Shown here: piece by piece, positions 1-7,050 of the stretch
Position numbering within the stretch: position 1 is the first letter of the stretch
How the letters are laid out: every line of letters begins with the position of its first letter
Assembly: GCA_039188505.1 (NCBI GenBank)
Contig: JBCCZC010000095.1
Coordinates: 1 to 15,528 of the forward strand
Length of the DNA stretch: 15,528 bases
Origin: JBCCZC01 sp039188505
GTDB lineage: Bacteria; Pseudomonadota; Gammaproteobacteria; Xanthomonadales; SZUA-38
Reading direction: 5' to 3'
The notes under the pieces: model-generated
Seen by the model: only the letters and a program-made list of their open reading frames with translations
Told to the model about the DNA's origin: nothing
Databases searched by the model: none
Translations under genes and position numbers: made by a program

Positions 1-82
1 GGACTTCAGTCACTACGACCCGGTTCCGCCGCAGATCCAGCAGGCGCTCATGGCCGAGTTCAAGCCGAAAGAGGACGACTGA
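1..82 (+). CDS. C-terminal fragment of an upstream gene, unidentified (possibly a sulfotransferase-type enzyme)
   Basis: An open frame enters from the left edge (first whole codon at base 2) and ends at TGA 80-82, giving 26 residues. They include HYDPVPPQ, then an alpha-helix-like stretch, then FKPKEDD. The stop lies 5 bases before the start of the Wzt-type ATPase, so the two genes are probably co-transcribed and functionally linked. A Pro-rich turn, a helix and an F-x-P tail is reminiscent of the C-terminus of some bacterial sulfotransferases, and such enzymes do occur in polysaccharide loci. That resemblance is weak, and a glycosyltransferase or another tailoring enzyme is equally possible. 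The coding frame is fairly certain; the identity is not. Confidence 0.55.
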   Translation, partial: DFSHYDPVPPQIQQALMAEFKPKEDD

Positions 83-87
83 GAGGC

Positions 88-1284
88 ATGAGTCGCGAGT
101 CCGGGGACGGCGCCGAACTGCTGGTCGAGCTGCACGGTGTGGGCAAGTCGTTTCCGGACGCCTGGCGCCGCAATCACCGCACCGGCGGGCTCTGGCGCGC
201 ACTGTCGGGGCAGCCTGACGAGCACGCCGTGCCCGTCCTCCGGGACATCGACCTGGAGGTACGGCGCGGCGAGTCGGTCGGTCTGATCGGCGAGAACGGC
301 GCGGGCAAGTCGACGCTGCTGAAGGTGCTGACGGGGGTGCTGCGGCCGAGCCAGGGCAAGGTCCGCACGCACTGCCGCTTCGGCGCCCTCCTCGAACTGG
401 GCGCGGGCTTCCACCCCGAGTACACGGGCCGCGAGAACATTGAACTTTCCGGCGCGCTGATGGGGCTCAGCGCTACCGAGATCGCCCGCGTGACGCCCGA
501 GATCCTCGCCTTCGCCGACATCGGCGACCAGATCGACGAACCCATCAAGCACTACTCGTCGGGCATGGTCGTCCGCCTCGGCTTCGCGGTTCTGAGCGTC
601 ACCCGCCCCGAACTGCTCATCACGGACGAAGTGCTGGCTGTTGGCGATGAGTCCTTCCAGCGCAAGTGCCTGCGCTGGATCGACAACTACGTCGCGGACG
701 GCGGCACGCTCATGATCGTTTCCCACAGCATGGATCAGATCCGCCGCCTGTGTCGCCACGCGTACTGGCTCAGGGACGGTCGAATCGAAGCGGCGGGGCC
801 CGCGGGAGAGATCGTCGACCGTTACCTCGAGTACCACGATCGAAAGAACTCGCCGGATGCCAGCACTGAGTTCAGCGCCGGGCTGTACCGGATCGTTTCA
901 ATGCGACTCAACGACGGCGAGGACTCAGGCATCGTCCTTGAACCGGGAACGGATCTGCGCATCGGCTTCGAGCTCCATTCCCCGGACGATCGCCCGCCGG
1001 TGGTCGCGGTGGGCATCCGGGATCGCCACGCCACCGCCGTCTACGGCACGACCTCGGAGATTGACGCCGCGGTCTGTCGGCGCGTCGCTCCCAACCGCTA
1101 CGCGGTGGAGATCTGCTTTCCGGCGCCGCCGCTCGACTCGGGCACCTACCGGGTGAGCGGACACGCCATGGATCCCGAGGGCCTGCGGCTTTTCGACACG
1201 GTGATTCGCGAATTCGAGATCCCCGGCGAGCAGCGCCAGGAAGGGTTCATCCCCGGCGCGCCAGGCGCGGAAGACGCGGCCTAG
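88..1284 (+). CDS. wzt: Polysaccharide ABC transporter ATP-binding protein, Wzt/TagH family, with C-terminal glycan-recognition domain
   Basis: A 398-residue cytoplasmic ATPase that should power export of a lipid-linked surface polysaccharide (O-antigen, capsule or teichoic-acid-like) across the inner membrane with a Wzm-type permease. The ATPase core is complete: Walker A GENGAGKST at 68-76, signature YSSGM at 156-160, Walker B LLITDE at 176-181 with the family-typical EVLAVGD extension, and switch His213 in VSH. A basic, Trp-rich segment at about residues 25-45 before the VLRDIDLEV strand is usual for Wzt/TagH proteins. Residues from about 262 to 385 lack ATPase motifs and look like the beta-sandwich Wzt C-terminal domain, which in studied Wzt proteins recognises the terminally modified glycan. 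The ATG at 88 follows the previous stop by 5 bases, with GAGGA at 71-75 as a possible ribosome-binding site. No wzm permease is in view; it should lie upstream of the window. The symbol is by family, not proven orthology. Confidence 0.88.
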   Translation: MSRESGDGAELLVELHGVGKSFPDAWRRNHRTGGLWRALSGQPDEHAVPVLRDIDLEVRRGESVGLIGENGAGKSTLLKVLTGVLRPSQGKVRTHCRFGALLELGAGFHPEYTGRENIELSGALMGLSATEIARVTPEILAFADIGDQIDEPIKHYSSGMVVRLGFAVLSVTRPELLITDEVLAVGDESFQRKCLRWIDNYVADGGTLMIVSHSMDQIRRLCRHAYWLRDGRIEAAGPAGEIVDRYLEYHDRKNSPDASTEFSAGLYRIVSMRLNDGEDSGIVLEPGTDLRIGFELHSPDDRPPVVAVGIRDRHATAVYGTTSEIDAAVCRRVAPNRYAVEICFPAPPLDSGTYRVSGHAMDPEGLRLFDTVIREFEIPGEQRQEGFIPGAPGAEDAA

Positions 1285-1316
1285 GGATCAGCTGGTCCTG
1301 CCGCCGCGAGTCGGCG

Positions 1317-2252
1317 TCAAGCGAAGTCAGCCGGCACGGGCCCCCAGTGCGCTTCGCCCTGGCGCCAGAGCGCCAGCAGGTAATCGCGGTAGAGGGTCAC
1401 AACGGGATCATCGTCCCGGGCGGCGAGCGCATCCGCCATTTCCTGCGGCGGCGTCAGCCCGTAGATGACATCCAGCAGCTCACCGAACAGTACCGAGAAC
1501 AGCGGCGGGTAAAGGATCTCCGCCTCGCGCTCGGCCAGGCGAGCCAGGTGTGCGTCCTGCTGCTCCGACGTCGGCGCCTTCGCGGCAACGATCTGGATCC
1601 AGGGCGAGTCGGACCAGGTACGAAGGAGGGTCAGCCCGGCTCGCTCGAGATAGAGCGCAAACTCCTCGGGCACGCAGAACTGGTTGCGCGATACGTCCTT
1701 GCGGCCGGTCTGGTCGGACCGGTGCCAGTTGTTCACCTCGAACTCCCAGCGGCGCCATCCCATCGGGTGCACCAGATTCCAGGTCTCGAGGTAGACCGCC
1801 CCGCCTGGCTTCAGCGCACGCACGAGTTCCTGGGCGTAGAGGTACAGGTCTTCCTTGTCCATGTGGCACAGAACGGCGACCGAGTAGGCCGCGTCGAGGC
1901 TTTCGTCCTCGACCATCGGCAGGGCCGTCCGCTGGAGTTCCGACAGCGCTACGCGGTCCTGGTGCTCCGCGAGTCGCTCCTCGGCAACGTCGAGCATGGA
2001 GCGGGAGATGTCCACGCCGTGCCAGTGGGCGCACTGGTTCATGAGTTCGCGAGCGATTCGACCAACGCCGCACCCGAGCTCGAGCACGCGCTGGCTCCCG
2101 TCGAGGCCAAGCCCCGCGCCGACCTGGCGGGCGGCCCAGCGGCCCGTCATGCGCACCACCGCTTCGCTGGCACTGCCATCGACGCCCGCAAGCGCGCCCT
2201 CGGGCGTTGCCGCCTGGTGATTCCAGAAGCTCTGGTAGGTTTCGAATGCCAT
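1317..2252 (-). CDS. Class I SAM-dependent methyltransferase
   Basis: A 311-residue protein from the ATG at 2252. It has the SAM-binding motif I VLELGCGVG ending at residue 64, followed by an acidic strand end (GVDIS), a helix with MLDVAEERL, and the LDAAYSVAVLCHM segment typical of Methyltransf_11/25 domains. The domain covers roughly residues 50-165; the C-terminal half is unassigned. The frame stays open to an ATG at 2312, but I prefer the internal ATG because the sequence after it (MAFETYQSFWNHQ) looks like a normal methyltransferase N-terminus, while the 20 residues before it are Arg/Gln-rich and featureless. AAGGA at 2265-2269 is a somewhat distant ribosome-binding site. It is convergent with the Wzt-type gene, 32 bases apart. 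The substrate is unknown: a sugar or glycan end in a polysaccharide locus is reasonable, but opposite orientation weakens that link, and a small-molecule or quinone-type substrate is not excluded. Confidence 0.8.
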   Translation of the reverse strand: MAFETYQSFWNHQAATPEGALAGVDGSASEAVVRMTGRWAARQVGAGLGLDGSQRVLELGCGVGRIARELMNQCAHWHGVDISRSMLDVAEERLAEHQDRVALSELQRTALPMVEDESLDAAYSVAVLCHMDKEDLYLYAQELVRALKPGGAVYLETWNLVHPMGWRRWEFEVNNWHRSDQTGRKDVSRNQFCVPEEFALYLERAGLTLLRTWSDSPWIQIVAAKAPTSEQQDAHLARLAEREAEILYPPLFSVLFGELLDVIYGLTPPQEMADALAARDDDPVVTLYRDYLLALWRQGEAHWGPVPADFA

Positions 2253-2354
2253 GACGCTCGCAGGTCCTTGCCGTGTTTGTCGGTCGCTCTGGCGAGTACA
2301 GACCACGGGCACGAGCGATCGTTCGCGGAACGGCCGAGCGGGTTTCAGGTTGGG

Positions 2355-2411
2355 AAGAAATCGCTTCGCGCGAGCGCGCGAAGCGAGGCGGCCGGTCCAA
2401 GACCGGCCGCC
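2355..2411 (-). terminator. Two abutting perfect hairpins plus T-rich tail: probable intrinsic terminator of rpmJ
   Basis: Two perfect inverted repeats lie back to back just downstream of the bL36 gene. The first met by a minus-strand transcript is 2387-2411: 11-bp arms (GGCGGCCGGTC with GACCGGCCGCC) and a 3-base loop. The second is 2361-2386: 12-bp arms (TCGCTTCGCGCG with CGCGCGAAGCGA) around 2 bases, which would in practice form 11 pairs and a 4-base loop. On the minus strand the second hairpin runs straight into TTTCTT (2355-2360), the expected uridine-rich tail. It would separate rpmJ from the methyltransferase gene downstream. No T-run follows on the plus strand, so it should act mainly in one direction. 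Confidence 0.65.
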
Positions 2412-2418
2412 GGAATGC

Positions 2419-2544
2419 TCAGCGCTGGCGTGCCTTGAAGCGCGGGTTGCTCTTGCAGATCACGAAGACCTTGCCGCGCCGACGAACCACCTTGCAGTCG
2501 CGATGCCGCGTCTTCGCGGACTTGAGCGACGAAAGAACTTTCAT
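2419..2544 (-). CDS. rpmJ: Ribosomal protein bL36, C-minus type (41 residues)
   Basis: A 41-residue, very basic protein of the large ribosomal subunit, starting MKVLSSLKSAKTRHRDC and ending NPRFKARQR. These ends are highly characteristic of the longer bL36 paralogue (YkgO/RpmJ2-like). The usual 37-38-residue form carries a C-x2-C-x12-C-x5-H zinc ribbon. Here the equivalent positions are His14, Cys17, Cys30 and Phe36, so the last ligand is lost and the first is changed; zinc binding is doubtful. The reading frame extends upstream to 2805 without a stop, but that extension lies antisense-like over the end of the DUF1501 gene, and the conserved N-terminus begins exactly at the ATG at 2544. C-minus paralogues are often induced under zinc shortage by Zur; I see no convincing Zur box here. 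A strong hairpin terminator follows. Confidence 0.93.
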   Translation of the reverse strand: MKVLSSLKSAKTRHRDCKVVRRRGKVFVICKSNPRFKARQR

Positions 2545-2578
2545 GGCGCAATCCTCAAAATGCCGACAACAGCCGTCC

Positions 2579-2608
2579 ATGTTAGCATGCGAAAACCTCC
2601 CCGCACAA
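2579..2608 (-). promoter_or_regulatory. Candidate sigma70-type promoter for rpmJ
   Basis: On the minus strand, TTGTGC (2603-2608) and TAACAT (2579-2584) are separated by 18 bases and lie 35 bases or more upstream of the rpmJ start. Each hexamer matches its consensus at about four positions. The spacing is acceptable and the stretch is less GC-rich than its surroundings, but the match is modest. Confidence 0.25.
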
Positions 2609-2633
2609 ACCTTGGGCCCGTTTCCGAGGCGAC

Positions 2634-3842
2634 TCAGCGCGGCAGAAACAGACCTGCGCTCGTCGGTCCAGCGAAGTCCGGGAAGAGTGCGGCGACGTTC
2701 GCGGTTCCGCGCCGCTGCTGCAGGACGTCCGCCAGCACGGTCCGGAAGTCGGTGGTCACCTCGAGGTCCCCTCGATTGAGCGCGGAATTTTCGAGCCCCG
2801 GCCACTCGCCGTGGATCTGACCGCCGTTGACGCCCTGCCCCAGCGCGAACATGACCGACGCGTGGCCGTGGTCGGTTCCGGCGCTGGCGTTCTCGGCAGC
2901 GCGGCGACCGAACTCGGTCATCGTGACCACCGTGACCCGCCCCATGTCGGCGCCGAGATCGTCGCGGAAGGCCGCAAGGGAGGCGGCAAAGTCTTCCAGC
3001 AGGCCCGGCAGCTCGGCGTTCTCCTGGTCGTGGTGATCCCAGCCGCCAATGTCGACGGTGGCGACCTCCAGGCCGATGTCGGCACGGATCAGGCTTGCCA
3101 CGGCGGCCAGTTGCTGGCCGAAGGCAGACTGTGGAAAAGCGGCTTCGGTCTCCGCAACGCCACCAAGGGCGTCCTGGAGCACATCGACCGCGGAGAAGAC
3201 CTGCGAGGCCTGCGCGTCCAGCGCGCTCGCTCCGCCGTAGAGGTCGCCGAGGGTCTTGCGCAGCGGTTCGTAGGCCCGACCGGGGGCGACCAGGTCGAAG
3301 CCGTCGATGCTGTCGATGCCGATGGCAGGCGCGCTGCCCTGGAGGGAGAGCGGCAGCGAGTTGCCCACGCCGACGGCGGTGAACGGCTGGACGGACTCCA
3401 GAGGCACCCCGGACACGTGGCGATTCAACCAGCCGTCGAAGACGCTGCCCTTGCCGATCGCCCCGCGATCCATGTAATCCTGGGCGTCGAAATGGGAGCG
3501 CGTGTCGTCCGGCGAGCCGGCAGCGTGCACGACCGCGAGCTCGCCCGCCTCCCAGGCAGGAAGCAGCGGCGCCAGCGATGGGTGGAAACCGAAGTAGCCG
3601 TCGATGTCGATGACGCCACCCGGAGCGCCGGGCTCGGGCACGGCGATCGTCGGCCGCAGGTCACGGTAGCGCCCGTCGGCCCAGGGCGCGACGATGTTCA
3701 GGCCGTCGGCGCCCCCGCGCTGGAAGACGACGACCAGCACGTCCCGGCCGGAAGTCGCGCTGTTGCTGCCGAAGGCGAGCTTCGGACCCACGAGCGGCAG
3801 GGCCGCGAGGCCACCCAGTTTGATGAAGTCTCTACGATTCAT
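2634..3842 (-). CDS. DUF1501 family protein with twin-arginine (Tat) signal
   Basis: A 402-residue protein of the DUF1501 family, which is distantly related to the alkaline phosphatase/sulfatase fold; its reaction is not established. The N-terminus MNRRDFIKLGGLAALPLVG is a textbook Tat signal (twin Arg at residues 3-4, short hydrophobic core), so the folded protein should be exported to the periplasm or surface. Family hallmarks are FQRGGADGLN at 40-49, SHFDAQDYMDRG at 116-127, GGWDHHDQ at 266-273, TMTEFGRR at 308-314 and GTDHGHA at 322-328. The His/Asp-rich motifs could bind metal. GGAGG sits just upstream of the ATG. It follows the DUF1800 gene by 15 bases, the usual arrangement for this pair, so they are probably co-expressed and may form a complex. 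Length is typical and nothing suggests damage. Confidence 0.9.
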   Translation of the reverse strand: MNRRDFIKLGGLAALPLVGPKLAFGSNSATSGRDVLVVVFQRGGADGLNIVAPWADGRYRDLRPTIAVPEPGAPGGVIDIDGYFGFHPSLAPLLPAWEAGELAVVHAAGSPDDTRSHFDAQDYMDRGAIGKGSVFDGWLNRHVSGVPLESVQPFTAVGVGNSLPLSLQGSAPAIGIDSIDGFDLVAPGRAYEPLRKTLGDLYGGASALDAQASQVFSAVDVLQDALGGVAETEAAFPQSAFGQQLAAVASLIRADIGLEVATVDIGGWDHHDQENAELPGLLEDFAASLAAFRDDLGADMGRVTVVTMTEFGRRAAENASAGTDHGHASVMFALGQGVNGGQIHGEWPGLENSALNRGDLEVTTDFRTVLADVLQQRRGTANVAALFPDFAGPTSAGLFLPR

Positions 3843-3857
3843 GGTGTCCTCCCGTCC

Positions 3858-5420
3858 TCAGCGCCGCAGGAAATGTCGTGATCCCATGATCGCCGCCAGC
3901 ACGCTGCGCGCAGCGGCGTCGACCTCCCGAGGGCTGAGCCTCATCCCGGGCTTGCGCCCGCCGGCCGCAAGCTTCACCAGCGCTACCCATTCCTCGGAGC
4001 TCACCGGATGGTGAAGGACCCGTTCCACGAGCGCGTCCACGATCGCGGCCGGCTGGTCCGCGCCGCCGACCATGGCGGCGATGTCCACCGGGAGGAACTG
4101 CGCCATGGGCGGAACGCGTCCGCGGCCGTCGGCGGCGAAGGCCGGCGGCGTGCCAAAGCCGACTGCGGAGGCCAGATTCCAGCGTCCGAGCAGTGAGGAC
4201 GTGGACAGCCAGCTGCCCTCCACGTCGTCGTAGCCCGTGGGTTGCGTCTCGAAGTACGGCAGCTGGCCCATGACCTGGAGCTGGCGAACCAGCACGCCCA
4301 GGAAGTCGCCACCGGCCTCGGGATTGATCCGGCGCAGCATGGAGGTCACGAATTCGGCCGGGCGCTTGAATTTCTGCCCCGCGCTGGCCGCAAAGGCCTC
4401 GGTGCGGAACAGCGTCCGCAGCATACTCCGGATGTCGCCACCGGTTTCGCGGAAGGTCTCCGCAACGGCGGTGACAGCGGCCGCCGGTGGCTGGTCGCTG
4501 ATGAAGCGGCGGGCGAGCTTCCCGGCGATGTAGGTCGCCGTCGACGGATGGTCCGCGAGCAGGTTCAGGACCTGCCGGCCATCCTCGATCCCGCGATTCG
4601 GCGCGATGTCGGTGCCGAGCACGGACTTGCCGCCGAAATCATGGCTCAGGGGGTCGAAGTAGAAGAGCCCTGGGACCCGCGTGGTGAGGGTCCAGCCCGT
4701 GAAGCAGCGAGCCGTTTCCTTGACATCGAATTCCGTGTAGCCACCGTCCACGCCCAGGGTGTGCAGCTCCAGGAGCTCACGGGCATAGTTCTCGTTCGGC
4801 CCTTCCGCGGTGTTCGAGTAGTTGTCGAGATAGGAGAGCATCGCCGGGCTGCTGGCGTTGGCGTGGAGCAGGTCGCCGAAGGTCCCCAGCGCATGAGGGC
4901 GGATGTGATCGCGGTCGTCGACCGTCTTGAAGTACTGGACCGGACCATCGAACAGGAACACGTTGAAGTGATTCGTCCAGAACTCGACCATCACCTCGTA
5001 GAGCTGCCGAGGGCTGAAGGCTTGCCGCAGCACCGTGGCATAGATCAGCTCGAATGCGGCCGTCGGCCCGTCGCTGTCACCGCGGCCCGCGCGGAAGAGA
5101 CCGTTGTAGTCCATCGCCAGGGTCGGAAAGAACTCCGTCAGGATCTCCTCGAGGCCGCCGTCGTCGATGGCCTCATGGTCGAGCTGATACTCGAGCCAGG
5201 CATCGAATCCGGCACCCGAGGCGAGCGCCAGCTCATCCTCCGTGTACCCGAACGTGGTGCGGGCTAGTAGGTTGACGACCGCCGCGTCCGCCTTCGCGCG
5301 GACGGCTGCGCCCTTCGCGCCGAACTTTGGCAGGGCGGCGGCTAGGCCTTTGAGGTCGAGCTGCGGTAGCTCGAGGTCCATGCGGGCCTCCATGGCCCGG
5401 GGCATCGACTGGCTCATCAT
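3858..5420 (-). CDS. DUF1800 family protein, partner of the DUF1501 gene
   Basis: A protein of about 520 residues with an unmistakable DUF1800 core. Numbered from the ATG at 5420, it has LLARTTFGYT at 51-60, FWTNHFNV at 147-154, NENYARELLELHTLG at 209-223, TGWT at 241-244, HDFGGK at 260-265 and a C-terminal KLARRFISD segment. The function is unknown; the family is regularly encoded beside DUF1501, as here, with only 15 bases between them. The start is uncertain. ATG 5420 has GGAG ten bases upstream. ATG 5381 has a better-placed GGAGG and would give 507 residues. The frame is open to ATG 5540 but that extension looks non-coding. No clear signal peptide is visible from any of the starts, in contrast to its partner. 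The family assignment is firm. Confidence 0.9.
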   Translation of the reverse strand: MMSQSMPRAMEARMDLELPQLDLKGLAAALPKFGAKGAAVRAKADAAVVNLLARTTFGYTEDELALASGAGFDAWLEYQLDHEAIDDGGLEEILTEFFPTLAMDYNGLFRAGRGDSDGPTAAFELIYATVLRQAFSPRQLYEVMVEFWTNHFNVFLFDGPVQYFKTVDDRDHIRPHALGTFGDLLHANASSPAMLSYLDNYSNTAEGPNENYARELLELHTLGVDGGYTEFDVKETARCFTGWTLTTRVPGLFYFDPLSHDFGGKSVLGTDIAPNRGIEDGRQVLNLLADHPSTATYIAGKLARRFISDQPPAAAVTAVAETFRETGGDIRSMLRTLFRTEAFAASAGQKFKRPAEFVTSMLRRINPEAGGDFLGVLVRQLQVMGQLPYFETQPTGYDDVEGSWLSTSSLLGRWNLASAVGFGTPPAFAADGRGRVPPMAQFLPVDIAAMVGGADQPAAIVDALVERVLHHPVSSEEWVALVKLAAGGRKPGMRLSPREVDAAARSVLAAIMGSRHFLRR

Positions 5421-5599
5421 CGGGTCTGATCTCCGATCTGGACGCTGTGCTTCCCCCATGGAACGGCTCGGCCGGGATTCGGTTGACACGTCCATCGACG
5501 GTTCTGGGATCCAGATCAAGGTCGCGGGTTTCCGCGGCACCTACGCTGGCCTCCGGGTCAGCCTTCCAGGCGCTACTGGGTCGGGAAGCTCCCTGAGGA

Positions 5600-5605
5600 T
5601 AGAAT
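5600..5605 (+). promoter_or_regulatory. Candidate -10 element (TAGAAT) for the 5648-10168 operon
   Basis: TAGAAT matches TATAAT at five of six positions. It lies in the AT-richest part of the 227-base divergent gap (5421-5647) and 42 bases before the first start codon. No good -35 hexamer sits at the expected distance, so this is only a suggestion. I find nothing else in that gap beyond the ribosome-binding sites of the flanking genes. Confidence 0.3.
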
Positions 5606-5647
5606 ATTGACGTAGCCGGTGGAATCGGGACCGAGGAGGCCTGGGAG

Positions 5648-5965
5648 ATGAGAATTCTGTTGCTGGCGGCGCTGCTGGCTTTTGCAGCGACGGCAACCGC
5701 CGATGGACACGAGCGGATAGAAGAAGGTGACGTACTGCTCATCGAGAAGATCGAGCGCTCGGCGGGCATGGCCACACCGCGGCTCGGGATGCGCATGGCG
5801 CAGGTCGAGGCCGAATTCGGCGAGCCGGTGACGCGTTCGGAGCCCGTTGGAGATCCGCCGATCACCCGGTGGCGCTACGAGAGCTTCACCGTCTACTTCG
5901 AAGGCGAGACGGTGCTCCATGCGGTGGTCGACCGGGAAGCGGTCGGCCTGAAACGCCCCAGCTGA
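5648..5965 (+). CDS. Small secreted protein of unknown function, possibly BamE/SmpA-like fold
   Basis: A 105-residue protein with a short N-terminal signal peptide (MRILLLAALLAFAATATADG, probable cleavage near residues 18-19) and no lipobox cysteine, so it should be a soluble periplasmic protein. The mature part contains RLGMRMAQVEAEFGEPVTR, then PPITRWRYESFTVYFEG and VLHAVV. The order 'G-M-x-x-x-V-x-x-x-F-G-x-P' helix, W-x-Y strand and final strand recalls the SmpA/OmlA (BamE) fold, but this is a pattern impression and no role follows from it. GAGGAGG lies eight bases before the ATG. The agmatine deiminase gene begins 10 bases after its stop, so the two are probably co-transcribed. A functional link to polyamine metabolism is not evident. 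Confidence 0.8.
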   Translation: MRILLLAALLAFAATATADGHERIEEGDVLLIEKIERSAGMATPRLGMRMAQVEAEFGEPVTRSEPVGDPPITRWRYESFTVYFEGETVLHAVVDREAVGLKRPS

Positions 5966-5975
5966 CGCCGCCTGC

Positions 5976-7010
5976 TTGACGACGTCGGCGCCGGAGCGCC
6001 GCTGGCTGCCCGAGTGGCACGCACAGGACGGGGTCCTGCTCGCGTGGCCGGCAATCCACACCGACTGGGCTGATACGCTCGAGGCCGCCCAGCGCTGCTA
6101 CCGTCGGCTCATCGATGCCTTTCTGGACCATGCCGATGTCGTGCTCGTGGTTCCCGACGAGGCGACGGCGGATGCGCTGGCCCGGTCGCTTGCCGGGAGC
6201 AGGTTTCGCTTCACCCCGGTCACGGCTCCCTACGATGACACCTGGGTTCGCGACTCCGGGCCGCTAACCGTGGCAGACGCGGCGGGCCTGCACTGGCTGG
6301 ATTTTCGCTTCGACGGCTGGGGCGGCAAGTTCGACGCCACGCGAGACGATCGCCTGACCGCCCACCTCGCGACGCACGAAGCGTTCGCGAAACCGCGCCT
6401 CGTCCCCTTCGATTGGGTGCTCGAGGGCGGCGCCGTCGACGGGGATGGCGCGGGGACGGTGCTCACCACGCGATCGGTGGTACGAGCCCGCTATCCCGGC
6501 CTCGCTCCGGGCCTCGTGGAGCAGCGCCTCGCCGCGGCGCTCGGCGCCGAGCGGATTCTCGTGATCGAACACGGCGAGATCGAGGGCGACGACACCGACG
6601 GCCATATCGACATCCTGGTCCGCTTCGCCAATCGGGAGGCGCTGGTTTTCCAGGGCTGTCGGGATGCGGATGACCCGCACCACGCCGCTCTCCAGGCGAT
6701 GAGCCAGCAGCTCGAGACGTTCAGCGACGGGTCGGGAGCCCCCTACCGCCTTCACGAGTTGCCCTTCCCGCCGGCCATCCACGACGACGAAGGGCGACGC
6801 CTGGGGGCAAGCTACGCCAACTTCCTGATCTTGAACGATGCCGTCTTCGTGCCCACCTATGGCGTCGATACCGACCGCGCAGCGCTGGCGGTGCTGGGCG
6901 CCGCATTTCCGCGGCACCGCATCGTTGACGTAGACTGCCGGATTCTTATTACCCAGGGCGGGAGCCTGCATTGCGCGACCATGCAGCTCCCGGCCGGCTG
7001 TCTCGCCTGA
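5976..7010 (+). CDS. aguA: Agmatine deiminase (EC 3.5.3.12)
   Basis: A 344-residue enzyme of the peptidyl-arginine-deiminase-like family that hydrolyses agmatine to N-carbamoylputrescine and ammonia, the first half of the two-step agmatine route to putrescine. Family motifs are complete: LPEWHAQDGVLLAWP near the N-terminus, DTWVRDSGP at 88-96, FDWVLEGGAVDGDG at 145-158, the acid/His pair in DTDGHID at 206-212, and the nucleophile Cys333 in GGSLHC. The start is TTG at 5976. It is well supported because an in-frame stop lies at 5949-5951, no ATG or GTG falls between it and the conserved N-terminus, and that N-terminus begins within ten residues. There is no good ribosome-binding site, so translation may depend on ribosomes finishing the gene 10 bases upstream. 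The next enzyme of the pathway follows 40 bases downstream. Confidence 0.95.
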   Translation: MTTSAPERRWLPEWHAQDGVLLAWPAIHTDWADTLEAAQRCYRRLIDAFLDHADVVLVVPDEATADALARSLAGSRFRFTPVTAPYDDTWVRDSGPLTVADAAGLHWLDFRFDGWGGKFDATRDDRLTAHLATHEAFAKPRLVPFDWVLEGGAVDGDGAGTVLTTRSVVRARYPGLAPGLVEQRLAAALGAERILVIEHGEIEGDDTDGHIDILVRFANREALVFQGCRDADDPHHAALQAMSQQLETFSDGSGAPYRLHELPFPPAIHDDEGRRLGASYANFLILNDAVFVPTYGVDTDRAALAVLGAAFPRHRIVDVDCRILITQGGSLHCATMQLPAGCLA

Positions 7011-7050
7011 ACCGCTCGCGGCGGACGGCCGCAGCCCAAGGAAGGCAGGC

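Noticed and set aside
1302..1316. 5-bp inverted repeat (CGCCG/CGGCG) between the convergent wzt-like and methyltransferase genes, as a two-way terminator
   Set aside because: The stem is short and neither strand has a T-run after it, so it is not distinguishable from chance in this composition.
2312..2325. Near-palindrome CGAGCGATCGTTCG upstream of the methyltransferase gene, as an operator
   Set aside because: It has one mismatched pair, matches no operator I can name, and short GC/CG palindromes are common here.
1347..2438. 363-codon plus-strand frame over the methyltransferase gene
   Set aside because: Antisense to a gene with a clear SAM motif; its own translation is Arg/Val/Ala-rich with no recognisable domain.
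2545..2633. Zur box upstream of rpmJ
   Set aside because: GTT and AAC triplets occur 10 bases apart (2581-2596), but the central GCATGC palindrome is off-centre and the arms do not match a Zur consensus.
4242..5267. 341-codon plus-strand frame over the DUF1800 gene
   Set aside because: Antisense to strongly conserved DUF1800 motifs and without any motif of its own.
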